Shown piece by piece: positions 16,376 through 25,391 of a stretch of DNA of 64,000 nucleotides; positions within the stretch are counted from its first letter, which is position 1, and each line of letters starts with the position of its first letter. This DNA comes from Flavobacteriales bacterium UBA7468. Its GTDB lineage: Bacteria; Bacteroidota; Bacteroidia; Flavobacteriales_D; Crocinitomicaceae. Under the pieces are notes generated by a model. That model saw nothing but the letters and a program-made list of their open reading frames with translations. It did not search any database and was not told the origin of the DNA. The stretch lies in contig DLPC01000026.1 of assembly GCA_002478565.1 (NCBI GenBank), forward strand, positions 186,001-250,000. The letters run 5' to 3'. Made by a program: the position numbers and the translations under genes.

Positions 16376-18328
16376 TTAATTATTGAGGAGGTTTGCAACA
16401 GATCCTCTCGAAACACTGTGGTAGTTATGCTTGGCTTTATTGAAAATATCCCGGGCCATTTGCTTGGTTTTCGGATTGCTATTTAAAGCTTCATAAATTG
16501 GCATTAAATATTTGCGACGGCCTACTTTTACCAAGAAATTTTCAATTGCAGGCTTGATTTCAAGCGCATATGACGTTTGAGCGGCCAATACAAACCATTC
16601 TTTCAATACTTCGCTGTTCTGAGAAGCACTGAAATGTAAGTCGTGGTCGAGCTGTTTCATTCTAGTTGCACTTGTTTTTGGGCTTAGGTTTCTGATGAAA
16701 ATCTGCCATTCTTGGATAATTCGGTCTTCGTAATGAATGCTGAGGTCAATTTTAACTTTCTTGCGCTTACCGTTTTTACGGATCCATTTGTATTTGAATT
16801 GTGGCTTAAACGGATTGCTACCCGCATTAAATTGCTGAGCATAGCTGCTCATTTGATCCAGTCTAGGAGACGCAATTTGGATACAGTTCTGAGGTAATCC
16901 TTCTCCAAAAATCCATTGGCGGTAATTGAAATCTATCTGAAGGGGGTTGAGCAAATGTTGTTCGAGGTAATCGATAAAGGTATTGGCATCAATGGTTTGA
17001 AAAGCAAAGTGGGCAAAATAATTTTTAAGGAATTTATCGAGGGCGTTTCTGCCGACTTTTTGCTCGAGGGTCTTGAAGAAAAATGCACCTTTCACATAGG
17101 CTACATCGGATAGTGCTAAGTCTGGGTCACGGCCTACTAATTCAAGGTGTAAGCGACTATCCTCTGGATGTTTACTGCTTTGGATCTCTTTCAAGGCATT
17201 TTGTAATTCATCAAATTCAATCAAGGCCATGATATCCGCTACCTCTTTGCCAGACAGTGCTTCCATGATGCGCTGTTCAAAATAGACGGTTGTTCCTTCA
17301 TTGAGCCAAAGGTCTGACCACGAATGATTCGTAACTAAATTTCCAGACCACGAGTGTGCCAACTCATGGGCCAAAACAGAAACTAAACTTTTGTCACCGG
17401 TGAGCAATGTTGGATTGGCAAATGTGAGCATAGGGTTTTCCATGCCACCAAATGGAAAAGAATAAGGCAGTACCAATACGTCATAGCGTCCCCAGCAATA
17501 TTTACCATATAGATTATTGGCTACTTGCATCATTCTGGGTAAGTCTTCGAACTCAGTAGCGCATTGTTGTAAAAGTTCTTTTTCTGCATATACACCGCAA
17601 CCACTACCGAGATCTTTGAATCCGATGTCTCCGACAGCCAAAGCGATGAGATAACTTGGGATCTCATAAGGCATTTCAAAATGAAAGATGCCGTCAGGGT
17701 GTAGTGAAGTTGGATTCTTGGCGCTCATGAGTGCCAATAGATCCGATGGAACTTTGACATCGGCACTGTAAGTGATGCGATTGGAAGGTGAATCTTGTAA
17801 TGGAATCCAGGTGCGTGTTAAAATGGCTTGCCCTTGCGTGTAGAGAAAAGGTTTAGTTTTGGAACTTGTTAAAGTGGTGTCTAGCCAGTCGAGTGCTGCT
17901 GATTCAGTCGTAGTTTGGTAGTAAATATTTACATAAGTCGTGTTGGAGTCGACATTGACGAGTAGTGCCTGGCCAATGATGCTGTCTTTATCCATTGGGC
18001 CAATGGTGAAGTCTGTTTCTTTTTCGCGGCTTTTTTTTGAATCTCCGAGTGTTACCTTCTGAATAAGGAGACCTTTTACATCAAATATGGCGGTATCTGC
18101 ACCTTTGTTGATCATTTGATGACGCGCCACACCGTAGATGGTTTGAGCTTTGAAATCTACTTCGAGATCGAGGTGTAAATGTTTGGTTCTGATTTGTTGG
18201 AGGTTGGCATAACTGTGGTCGTCATGGGGTAAAGTACTGAGTTTTTCAGTATTAGCGATCGGCGTTTCGGGTAAATTACTACAGCCCCAAAAAAGACCAA
18301 GTACAAAAAAAAGGATCCAGTTTTTCAT
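16376..18328 (-). CDS. M1 family zinc metallopeptidase, lipoprotein
   Basis: About 650 residues with a lipoprotein signal (LFFVLGLFWGCSN). The aminopeptidase exopeptidase motif is FPFGGMENPM. The zinc site is HELAHS followed 18 residues later by the glutamate in WLNEGTTVYFE (HExxH-x18-E). The C-terminal helical part (about 480-650) resembles the leukotriene A4 hydrolase-type domain. It should trim N-terminal residues from peptides in the periplasm or on the surface. Two ATG codons (18331 and 18328) are adjacent; either gives the same signal. The start overlaps the stop of the upstream secreted protein, so it belongs to the purB operon. Confidence 0.93.
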   Translation of the reverse strand: MKNWILFFVLGLFWGCSNLPETPIANTEKLSTLPHDDHSYANLQQIRTKHLHLDLEVDFKAQTIYGVARHQMINKGADTAIFDVKGLLIQKVTLGDSKKSREKETDFTIGPMDKDSIIGQALLVNVDSNTTYVNIYYQTTTESAALDWLDTTLTSSKTKPFLYTQGQAILTRTWIPLQDSPSNRITYSADVKVPSDLLALMSAKNPTSLHPDGIFHFEMPYEIPSYLIALAVGDIGFKDLGSGCGVYAEKELLQQCATEFEDLPRMMQVANNLYGKYCWGRYDVLVLPYSFPFGGMENPMLTFANPTLLTGDKSLVSVLAHELAHSWSGNLVTNHSWSDLWLNEGTTVYFEQRIMEALSGKEVADIMALIEFDELQNALKEIQSSKHPEDSRLHLELVGRDPDLALSDVAYVKGAFFFKTLEQKVGRNALDKFLKNYFAHFAFQTIDANTFIDYLEQHLLNPLQIDFNYRQWIFGEGLPQNCIQIASPRLDQMSSYAQQFNAGSNPFKPQFKYKWIRKNGKRKKVKIDLSIHYEDRIIQEWQIFIRNLSPKTSATRMKQLDHDLHFSASQNSEVLKEWFVLAAQTSYALEIKPAIENFLVKVGRRKYLMPIYEALNSNPKTKQMARDIFNKAKHNYHSVSRGSVANLLNN

Positions 18329-19893
18329 CATTTGAATTGTAAATAACCGAATTTTTCCTGAGGACCAAAAATTCCGTAGGTGTAAAGCCCCTTATTTTTT
18401 CGGTCAAAGGTGAACGCTTTTGGTACAAGCAATATATTTTCGTCTTTGCGTTGGTGTCCGATTTCTCTGGTTTGCTGGCCCGTTTTTAAGTCAATTTGAA
18501 CGTATGCACCAACATTGCGATTTTTACTTAGGCTAAAGGTTTGAATTTCGTTGCCATTTTGAATGAACTTACCATTTTCATCGTAATTACCTTGTGTATC
18601 ATTGAATATGAAACAGATGTTTTGTGCTGTTACAAAACTTGCATACGAGCTGTAAGGCCCATTGTCATTGATGCTATATTGCCTTTTGGGGATGCGCTGT
18701 TCCCAGAGTAATAAACCATTTGTATCGATACAAAAAGCAATGATATCGTTGTAATAGTAATAGGTGTAGGTAGTACGTTGCCCGGTTTGGTTATTGTAGC
18801 TTACGTTTGTATAAACATCATACTTCTCTATGGAACCTACATAACTCCCGTTTTCAAGCGTAAAAATATCTCTTACTTCATACCTAGAAAGCTGTGGATC
18901 TTCATTTCTGCGTTCCATTCTGCGTTCTATGCGCATTTGTTCAGAAGCGTTGTGTTCACTGAGCATAATTTCTCGGCTAAATGGAATGAAGCCCACCGAT
19001 GTGACGCTGTCAGCATTCAGGTCTATTTGCGCATTAAAATAGCCGTTTTGAATAAAACTATCACTCGAATTGCTGTAAATGCCAAAAAGTGTCAAGCTTT
19101 TTGAACCTTCTGAATTCATGATGAAATTGGTGATGCGTTTACCTTCTAACTCAAAAGTGTAGTCTTTCATTTGCGTACTTGAAAGTTGATACACATGAAG
19201 GTTTTTGAAGTGTTTTCGGGTTTTAATAGCCTGATTCTCATTGAGACTAAGTTCAATTACCCCAACAAAAAGCTCACCTTCATTCGTTAAAAAGAAGTCT
19301 TCAACAAAACTTAAGTTGGCTTCAAAAGGAAGGCTGTATTCGCCGCTGCTCAGTAGTTGAAATTGATTGTTGTAAACCTGATATCCGTAGGTGTCAATCC
19401 CATTTCGCCTGCCCGGGATGCTGTAAAAAATTCCAAAATGAGAACGGTCGGGCGCTTGGATGACCGAGAAATTCGGCAAGGGGTTAGGGCTCGGGTCAAT
19501 GTAACTAAGTAATTCAGTCACCTCAAGCTCATTGAATTCGGCATCAAGTTTTTTAACAAAGAGCTTCATCTCTTTGCCTACGCGGTCACCGATGAAAATA
19601 TAGGTGTCATAACCAATCAGCATTGTATGCTGATAGTAACCAAAGCCAGCCGGAGTAACAGGTTTTACTTTGAAGTTTGCAATGGGAGTGAGCGCGTTAA
19701 ATTTAGTCAATTGATACTGGCCACCACCAAATTGGTTAGTAGCGTGTAGAGATTTAAAATCTTGGCCATCTTCGGCTAAAATTTGGATGAGTTGCCCGTT
19801 TGTGCGGCTCAAGGACCCCCATTGCCAATCTGGAACCTGCGCATTGAGCAACAGATTTGGTAACAGCAGCAAAAAGAGGATCAGGAATTTCAT
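18328..19893 (-). CDS. Secreted protein of unknown function, purB operon
   Basis: 521 residues; family not recognised. The signal peptide is clear (FLILFLLLLPNLLLNAQ), so the protein is exported. The rest is rich in beta-strand-like stretches, aromatic residues and short Tyr runs (TTYTYYYYND), suggesting a beta-propeller or beta-sandwich rather than an enzyme. No T9SS tail or lipoprotein cysteine is visible. The ATG at 19893 shares its A with the TGA of purB (TGATG), which implies coupled translation; a longer frame to 19896 would need TTG. Its stop overlaps the start of the M1 peptidase. Confidence 0.7.
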   Translation of the reverse strand: MKFLILFLLLLPNLLLNAQVPDWQWGSLSRTNGQLIQILAEDGQDFKSLHATNQFGGGQYQLTKFNALTPIANFKVKPVTPAGFGYYQHTMLIGYDTYIFIGDRVGKEMKLFVKKLDAEFNELEVTELLSYIDPSPNPLPNFSVIQAPDRSHFGIFYSIPGRRNGIDTYGYQVYNNQFQLLSSGEYSLPFEANLSFVEDFFLTNEGELFVGVIELSLNENQAIKTRKHFKNLHVYQLSSTQMKDYTFELEGKRITNFIMNSEGSKSLTLFGIYSNSSDSFIQNGYFNAQIDLNADSVTSVGFIPFSREIMLSEHNASEQMRIERRMERRNEDPQLSRYEVRDIFTLENGSYVGSIEKYDVYTNVSYNNQTGQRTTYTYYYYNDIIAFCIDTNGLLLWEQRIPKRQYSINDNGPYSSYASFVTAQNICFIFNDTQGNYDENGKFIQNGNEIQTFSLSKNRNVGAYVQIDLKTGQQTREIGHQRKDENILLVPKAFTFDRKNKGLYTYGIFGPQEKFGYLQFK

Positions 19894-21251
19894 CAATCTT
19901 GGACCATTTGAACGCCTAAATAATTAGATGGGCTGATTTGTTTGAGTTCTGCTTTGAGCACAGCACTTACAGGTAGCTCATCGATGAAAGCGTGTACACT
20001 TTCTTTGGTTACACGTTCGTTTTTGCGGGTAAGGCCTTTGAGTGCTTCATAAGGTTTCTCAAAACCTTCGCGTCTTAAAATGGTTTGGATCGCTTCGGCA
20101 ACTACTGCCCAGTTAGCTTCGAGGTCTTGAGCTAGCGCAGTTTCATTGAGCAAAAGTTTGTCAAGGCCTTTCATGGTAGCGCCAAAAGCAATGACACTGT
20201 GAGCAATCGGAACGCCAACGACACGCAAAACAGTAGAATCAGTGAGGTCGCGTTGAAGGCGAGACACCGGAAGTTTGGCAGCTAAATGCTCGTAAAGTGC
20301 ATTGGCCAAGCCAATGTTTCCCTCTGAATTTTCAAAATCAATTGGGTTGACCTTATGCGGCATAGCGGAGGAGCCAATTTCTCCGGCTTTAATTTTTTGC
20401 TTGAAGTAATCCATGGAGATGTAGGTCCACATGTCGCGATCGAGGTCAAGGATAATATTGTTGATACGCTTCATGCAATCAAATAGAGCCGCTAGCTGAT
20501 CGTAGTGTTCGATTTGAGTGGTTGTTTGCGAACGCTCAAGGCCGAGAATATCATTGACGAAATGATTACCAAAAGCAACCCAGTCTGTCTGTGGATAGGC
20601 TACAAAATGAGCATTGAAGTTGCCAGTAGCGCCTCCGAATTTAGCTGGCAGTTGGATGCCTTTGAGTTGTGTCAGTTGTTTATTGAGGCGTTCAGCAAAA
20701 ACCTGAATTTCTTTTCCTAAACGGGTAGGGGAGGCAGGTTGTCCGTGAGTGCGTGCAAGCATCGGGATGTCTTTCCATTCAGTTGCAAGACTTTTAAGTT
20801 TGGCGATCAGCCCAGCAACCTGAGGAATATAGACTTCAATTAATCCTTCTTTTAACGACAGCGGAATGGCTGTATTGTTGATGTCTTGGGAAGTCAGGCC
20901 AAAATGAATGAACTCGAGGTAGGCATCAAGGCCCAGCTGTTGCATTTTTTCTTTGAGAAAATATTCAACGGCTTTGACGTCGTGATTGGTGGTTTGTTCG
21001 GTGGTTTTGATCCAGTTGGCATCTGCGTGCGAAAAATTGGTGTAGATGGCACGCAAAGCCGTGTATTTATCTTTGGGGAAATTTTTGAGATTTGATATAC
21101 CACTATCGGCCAAAGCGATGAGGTATTCTACTTCGACAAGAACACGGTAGCGAATCAGGCCGAACTCGGAAAAATAAGCTTGAAGGGCTGTTGTTTTGGA
21201 TTGGTAGCGACCATCTATCGGGGAGATCGCGGTAAGGGCGTTAAATTCCAT
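19893..21251 (-). CDS. purB: Adenylosuccinate lyase
   Basis: 452 residues from the ATG at 21251 (MEFNALTAISPIDGRYQSK). It cleaves SAICAR and adenylosuccinate, two fumarate-releasing steps of purine synthesis, in the cytosol. The fumarase-superfamily signature is SSAMPHKVNPIDFENSEGN; HFGLTSQDINNTA and ARTHGQPASPTRLGKE give the catalytic histidine regions. The length matches the E. coli-type enzyme (456). A longer frame to 21341 would add a spurious hydrophobic leader and overlap ctaA. The downstream secreted protein and peptidase are read from the same transcript, an unusual pairing. Confidence 0.96.
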   Translation of the reverse strand: MEFNALTAISPIDGRYQSKTTALQAYFSEFGLIRYRVLVEVEYLIALADSGISNLKNFPKDKYTALRAIYTNFSHADANWIKTTEQTTNHDVKAVEYFLKEKMQQLGLDAYLEFIHFGLTSQDINNTAIPLSLKEGLIEVYIPQVAGLIAKLKSLATEWKDIPMLARTHGQPASPTRLGKEIQVFAERLNKQLTQLKGIQLPAKFGGATGNFNAHFVAYPQTDWVAFGNHFVNDILGLERSQTTTQIEHYDQLAALFDCMKRINNIILDLDRDMWTYISMDYFKQKIKAGEIGSSAMPHKVNPIDFENSEGNIGLANALYEHLAAKLPVSRLQRDLTDSTVLRVVGVPIAHSVIAFGATMKGLDKLLLNETALAQDLEANWAVVAEAIQTILRREGFEKPYEALKGLTRKNERVTKESVHAFIDELPVSAVLKAELKQISPSNYLGVQMVQD

Positions 21252-21279
21252 ATTGTATCTAAAGCACAAAGATACAATA
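21251..21279. promoter_or_regulatory. Inverted repeat and promoter box upstream of purB
   Basis: Perfect 9-bp inverted repeat TATTGTATC (21251-21259) and GATACAATA (21271-21279) with 11-base spacer, in the purB/ctaA divergent region. On the minus strand it contains TATCTTTG (21267-21274), an exact TAnnTTTG box 15 bases before the purB ATG. A repressor bound here would cover the purB start site; identity unknown. Confidence 0.45.
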
Positions 21280-21316
21280 AGCGCAAAAAATAGAAAAATG
21301 AGATTCGCTTTTATCG

Positions 21317-21324
21317 TAAATTTG
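21317..21324 (+). promoter_or_regulatory. Promoter -7 box of ctaA
   Basis: TAAATTTG, an exact TAnnTTTG match, lies only 4 bases before the ctaA ATG at 21329. Transcription would start at or next to the ATG, so the mRNA may be leaderless. Confidence 0.5.
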
Positions 21325-21328
21325 AGAC

Positions 21329-22354
21329 ATGAAAGTTTCAAGCGCCTTTTTACGGTTTCAGTGGATTGTTTTGATCCTGATTTTTTTAGTGGTATTTGCA
21401 GGAAGTTTTGTCCGAATGTCGGGCAGTGGCATGGGGTGTCCGGATTGGCCGAAATGCTTTGGAAAGTGGGTTCCGCCTACAGAGCTTACAGAGTTACCTA
21501 CAAATTATCAAGAAGCCTATTTATTGAAACGTCAGAAAAAAGTCCAAAAGTTCTGCAAATTTTTGGATCGCATTGGTATGGATGCCACCGCTCAAAAAAT
21601 TTTAAATGACCCCGAAGTATATAAAGAAGAGGCTTTTAACTCCAGAAAAACTTGGACAGAATACATCAATCGCTTGGCTGGTTTTTTGGCGGGTAACGCC
21701 ATGCTACTCAGTTTCTTTTGGCTGCTTTTGTTTTATCGCAAGCGCCGTTGGTTGCTGCTTGCGGGCCTTAATTTAGTTTTAATGGCCATCGAGGCTTGGT
21801 TTGGCTCAATAGTAGTTGCTACTAACTTAGTTCCCTGGACCATCACTGTGCATCTCTTTCTGGCCCTTGTGATTATAGGGCTGCAGCTTTATTTAGTGCA
21901 TCAAATTCAAAATAAAGAAGTGCTGAAGCTTCCTCAAGAAAAACAGTTTAAGTGGCTTACTTGGCTCATTTTACTGATTACTTTCTACCAAATGTTTTTG
22001 GGTACGCAGGTCAGAGAAGCAATTGATGCACTCGTAAAGCAAGGCTACTCCCGAGCACAATGGATTGAAGCACTCGGTATGCCTTTTTTTATACACAGAA
22101 GTTTCAGTTGGTTAGTGTTGATTTTGCTCACCTATTTGTTTTGGCAAAACCGCAAAAAGTGGCAGTACGCCCGTATCAACGTAGCTTTTTATCTCTTAGC
22201 TGCCGAGCTCATCACAGGTGTGGCATTAGCTTATGCTGATATGCCAGGTTTGGTTCAGACCGCACATTTGGTCTTTGCAAGTATCTTACTTGCGGTCTTG
22301 CTACTTATGAAATACGATCAGTTGGCCCAAAAGAATCACCCAAGGACCACCTAA
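21329..22354 (+). CDS. ctaA: Heme A synthase, COX15/CtaA family
   Basis: 341 residues with about eight membrane helices. It oxidises the heme O methyl group to make heme A for cytochrome c oxidase. The N-terminal loop has GSFVRMSGSGMGCPDWPKC, with the paired cysteines of CtaA proteins. Heme-ligand histidines are visible in ITVHLFLALV, FFIHRSFSW and QTAHLVFAS. An insertion of about 60 residues in the first periplasmic loop (TNYQEAYLLKRQKK and on) is common in Bacteroidota homologues. It is divergent from purB and monocistronic as far as seen; other oxidase genes are outside the window. Confidence 0.94.
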   Translation: MKVSSAFLRFQWIVLILIFLVVFAGSFVRMSGSGMGCPDWPKCFGKWVPPTELTELPTNYQEAYLLKRQKKVQKFCKFLDRIGMDATAQKILNDPEVYKEEAFNSRKTWTEYINRLAGFLAGNAMLLSFFWLLLFYRKRRWLLLAGLNLVLMAIEAWFGSIVVATNLVPWTITVHLFLALVIIGLQLYLVHQIQNKEVLKLPQEKQFKWLTWLILLITFYQMFLGTQVREAIDALVKQGYSRAQWIEALGMPFFIHRSFSWLVLILLTYLFWQNRKKWQYARINVAFYLLAAELITGVALAYADMPGLVQTAHLVFASILLAVLLLMKYDQLAQKNHPRTT

Positions 22355-22393
22355 TTTTCATTGCGGTTGCGTTAGCGCACAGAACAGCTTCAC

Positions 22394-22927
22394 ATGCACT
22401 TCAACGCAACCATTCTTAAGCTTCTGCAAGAACAAGACCCCAAAACGGTCAAGGAATGGTATCTATTTACTTTTCCTAGTTTGTTGCGTCAGGCTGCCAA
22501 ATTTTATCCCCAAAGCAATGAGCAGCTTACTGCCGTTCATAATGCTCAGTTAAAAGCGCTTAAGCACATCGAGAAGTTTAAACCTGAAACTTCTATGGAG
22601 GCTTGGTTGTCAGTTATTTTAAGAAATGAATTGATCGATACCTATCGGCGCAAACAAAGATGGGCGTTTAGGCCTTTTACAGCGCTTGAAGAACCAGTAT
22701 TTGAAGAAAATTTTGACCTACAAATTGATCATGAATTGGAAAATCAAAAGGTAACTCAATTACTGGATTTACTCGCTGATAAAACGCGTTTTGTGTTTAG
22801 TTTATTCGCTTTTGAAGAGTTGAAGCCTCGCGAAATCGCAGCCCTACTTTCCATGAATGTTCAGACAGTTCATTGGCATTTGAAAACAGCAAAAGCTATC
22901 CTTAAAAAACACCTGAATCATGACTGA
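22394..22927 (+). CDS. ECF-type RNA polymerase sigma factor, second pair
   Basis: 177 residues. Region 2 is SMEAWLSVILRNELIDTYRRK and region 4 is KPREIAALLSMNVQTVHWHL with AKAILKKHL. Similar in layout to the sigma factor at 26331 (NELIDTYRRKQR versus NEIIDEYRRNKR; VQTVHWHLKTAK versus EETSKWHTKMAR), suggesting they are paralogues. It overlaps the following membrane protein gene by 8 bases, so the pair is co-translated. Regulon unknown. Confidence 0.88.
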   Translation: MHFNATILKLLQEQDPKTVKEWYLFTFPSLLRQAAKFYPQSNEQLTAVHNAQLKALKHIEKFKPETSMEAWLSVILRNELIDTYRRKQRWAFRPFTALEEPVFEENFDLQIDHELENQKVTQLLDLLADKTRFVFSLFAFEELKPREIAALLSMNVQTVHWHLKTAKAILKKHLNHD

Positions 22928-24176
22928 AGCACAAGATCTCCTTTTATTGGCTGAGCAATCATGGCCACGTTTCGAACGTAAATTACGTCGCCAATCCGTG
23001 TTAAAAAAGTTTAAAAAATGGCTGGGTTTGGGTTTGGTAGTCAGTGCGCTGATTTTAGGAATATATCAGTACCATTCTTCTGATAGCAGATCAAAAAAAA
23101 CACCTATTACAGATCAGATTCCTTCAATTCTTCAGCATCTAGATAAACCTCGCCTCAAAAATCAAATAAATAAAGCAACACCAACTCTTGTCTTGCCTTT
23201 CTTAACTAAACAGGTACTGAAAGAGCTTCAATATCCGCAAGAGTCCGCTGTGTTTTTAAAGCCTTTTGCTGTTTCCAACTTGAAGATTATAAAACAACAA
23301 ATTCAATATCAAAAACCAGATTTAATTACTGCTTTTGCTCGTTTAAATATAGCGGCTCATTGTTGGTCTATTCAAGAAAACGATCATTCATTTGCCGCCT
23401 TAATAGGCAAAGAGTCGTTAATCATACTCAATTTGATGTACGGAAACGATTCGCTACCTACTTCCCCAAATTTTATGGAAGCAGAAAGTTTCTATCGACC
23501 GACCTTTTGTGCGCCAGATTACTTTATTCATTTGGCGCAATACGACGTATCTGAATGGATTACCACACCAATTCAAGCACGAGTCATTCGCAATAGAATT
23601 ACTCCACCACAGAATTTTTATCGAAGAGCAACACGTTCAAATACTGTCAGTATTCCAGGTACCGCTCATCAATACATGACCACCAATGACCGCGAAAATC
23701 CTGGAACGTTTTACTACCGAAATTTCGATAAAACAAAACCATTCGGGGCTTCTTATCCCAAATCTTCGGCCAATTATTTTCAAATCTTTTATAAAGCTGA
23801 TCGGCAAACAAAATACAATCCGTTATTACTCCACTATCAAGACACATTGATGGTTATTAGCGATCAAGCAACAAGACTTACAAAAATTTCGATGTATGGT
23901 GTAGTGATTGATTCTAAAGAAATCATTTTTGAGACAAAGGGTCTGAAATCTTTGAAAAGAAAAGAATTACTTATCGATCCAATTCGCAATGATTGTTATG
24001 TCGTTTCACCGACAAATTTTCATTTTGTGTTCTTCAAAATAAATCGGGAAACTGGCGTCGCGCATCAAGTATATCAAACGAAAAATGTTTGGGACGGTGC
24101 AGTATTTGAAGTGATAGATGGGGTTTTAATCTTTGATTATAAATCAAAAAGTAATCAAATTGAACTGGGCCACTGA
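22920..24176 (+). CDS. Membrane-anchored sigma-factor partner of unknown fold
   Basis: 418 residues, family not recognised. Residues 1-33 are cytoplasmic and basic, 34-50 form one membrane segment (WLGLGLVVSALILGIYQ), and the remaining ~365 are predicted periplasmic. That part is strand-rich with scattered aromatic residues and could be a propeller-like sensor, but no repeat was proven. Overlap with the ECF sigma gene makes an anti-sigma or signal-sensing role likely by context. The 3' end runs 22 bases into the end of the convergent Kelch gene, so the two transcripts are antisense there. Confidence 0.6.
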   Translation: MTEAQDLLLLAEQSWPRFERKLRRQSVLKKFKKWLGLGLVVSALILGIYQYHSSDSRSKKTPITDQIPSILQHLDKPRLKNQINKATPTLVLPFLTKQVLKELQYPQESAVFLKPFAVSNLKIIKQQIQYQKPDLITAFARLNIAAHCWSIQENDHSFAALIGKESLIILNLMYGNDSLPTSPNFMEAESFYRPTFCAPDYFIHLAQYDVSEWITTPIQARVIRNRITPPQNFYRRATRSNTVSIPGTAHQYMTTNDRENPGTFYYRNFDKTKPFGASYPKSSANYFQIFYKADRQTKYNPLLLHYQDTLMVISDQATRLTKISMYGVVIDSKEIIFETKGLKSLKRKELLIDPIRNDCYVVSPTNFHFVFFKINRETGVAHQVYQTKNVWDGAVFEVIDGVLIFDYKSKSNQIELGH

Positions 24177-25351
24177 AAGCGTTTGGTATAGCCTCCAACT
24201 TCAATAAAGTAGATACCCGTTGGAAGTTCAGTTAGGTCGAAAGAAAGCGTTTCTTGGCTGCATTTTTGGCTGAACATTTGCCTTCCTTGTAAATCTAAGA
24301 TGTGCACATGCGCTTCAATCATGGGCTGTTGTAGTGTGACAAGCAGTTGTTTTTTGTCGAAGTTGATGCCAAGTTCAAAAGGAATTATTGACTCGACGGC
24401 TGCATTGCTGAGATAGGCATAGCGCCAAGTTTCTTGCAAACGCTCGTTGCCAGAAATGCCTGTGGTCAGGTAAAAATAACCCAAACTAGTAAAGGCGACA
24501 CAACCTTTTCTTGGGCTCGCCGCAAAAGGCGTAAGTGTATCGATTTGCAAATTATTTAAATTGATTTGAACCAAATCAACTTGTGTTTGGTCATTCGTGT
24601 CAACGCCTCCAAAAATAAAAAGTAGGGAGTCTGTTTGCGCCATGCTCTGATACATCATTTCTCCTACTTCAAAACCCGAAAAAGTTGTCCAAGTATCGGT
24701 GCTTGGTTCATAGGACCAAGTTTGGGCATTCCAACCAGTTTGATTTAAATCTGCAGTACGACCTCCAAATAAATAGCCAAAGTTATTGTACGCTACAGCA
24801 AGGCCTCTCCAACAACCATTGAAAGGGAGGTTGTTGAGTTGCTCCCAGGTATTTGTATCGAAATGAAAGCACCAAACCTCGTTTAATGTGCCGCTATTGT
24901 TGCGTCCACCAATTAGGTATAAATCAGATCCAATTATGAAATGCTCGCAACCCGCTCTACCCGCTGCGGGTAAATCAGGCATCGATGTCCATATATTGGT
25001 TGTCGGTGAGTACTTTAGAAAAGTATTGAAATAATTTCCCAAACAATTTTCACCACCTACTACAAACCCGTTCCCACCATAACCAAAAGCACTGGTGTAT
25101 TGCCGTTCTTGCCACATGGGTAATGCTGCAATGGCTGTCCAGTTACTTGACATCGGTTCAAATGCATAAAAATCGCCTTTGCATGAAAAGTCTGTTCCCC
25201 GTCCGGTACCAACATAATGAATCCCGTTGATGCTAAAATGCGCAGCGTCGTCGCGGGCGCCACCTGGATAATCGCTTATTTGCTGCCAAATTTGTGCAAC
25301 CAAATGGAAATCAAGGCTTAAAAATGCCAAGCTTAAAAAAAGAAATCGCAT
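24155..25351 (-). CDS. Secreted Kelch-repeat protein with T9SS type A sorting tail
   Basis: 398 residues. Signal peptide (FLFLSLAFLSLDFHLVAQ), then about five to six Kelch blades recognisable by the GG pairs: FVVGGENCLG, YLIGGRNNSG, YLFGGRTADL, FIFGGVDTND, with conserved W residues between. The last ~75 residues (VHILDLQGRQMF, LTELPTGIYFIEV, TKRFQWP) form a T9SS type A C-terminal sorting domain, so the protein is exported across the outer membrane and attached or released. Kelch propellers bind proteins or glycans; the ligand is unknown. Confidence 0.87.
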   Translation of the reverse strand: MRFLFLSLAFLSLDFHLVAQIWQQISDYPGGARDDAAHFSINGIHYVGTGRGTDFSCKGDFYAFEPMSSNWTAIAALPMWQERQYTSAFGYGGNGFVVGGENCLGNYFNTFLKYSPTTNIWTSMPDLPAAGRAGCEHFIIGSDLYLIGGRNNSGTLNEVWCFHFDTNTWEQLNNLPFNGCWRGLAVAYNNFGYLFGGRTADLNQTGWNAQTWSYEPSTDTWTTFSGFEVGEMMYQSMAQTDSLLFIFGGVDTNDQTQVDLVQINLNNLQIDTLTPFAASPRKGCVAFTSLGYFYLTTGISGNERLQETWRYAYLSNAAVESIIPFELGINFDKKQLLVTLQQPMIEAHVHILDLQGRQMFSQKCSQETLSFDLTELPTGIYFIEVGGYTKRFQWPSSI

Positions 25352-25391
25352 GGCTGCAAAACGTAGTATTTCTCGTTTTAGTATAAAGGAT

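Noticed and set aside
19896..21341. Longer purB with a hydrophobic N-terminal leader (start 21341)
   Set aside because: The extra 30 residues are not part of the family and would overlap ctaA; the ATG at 21251 gives the usual N-terminus and has its own promoter box.
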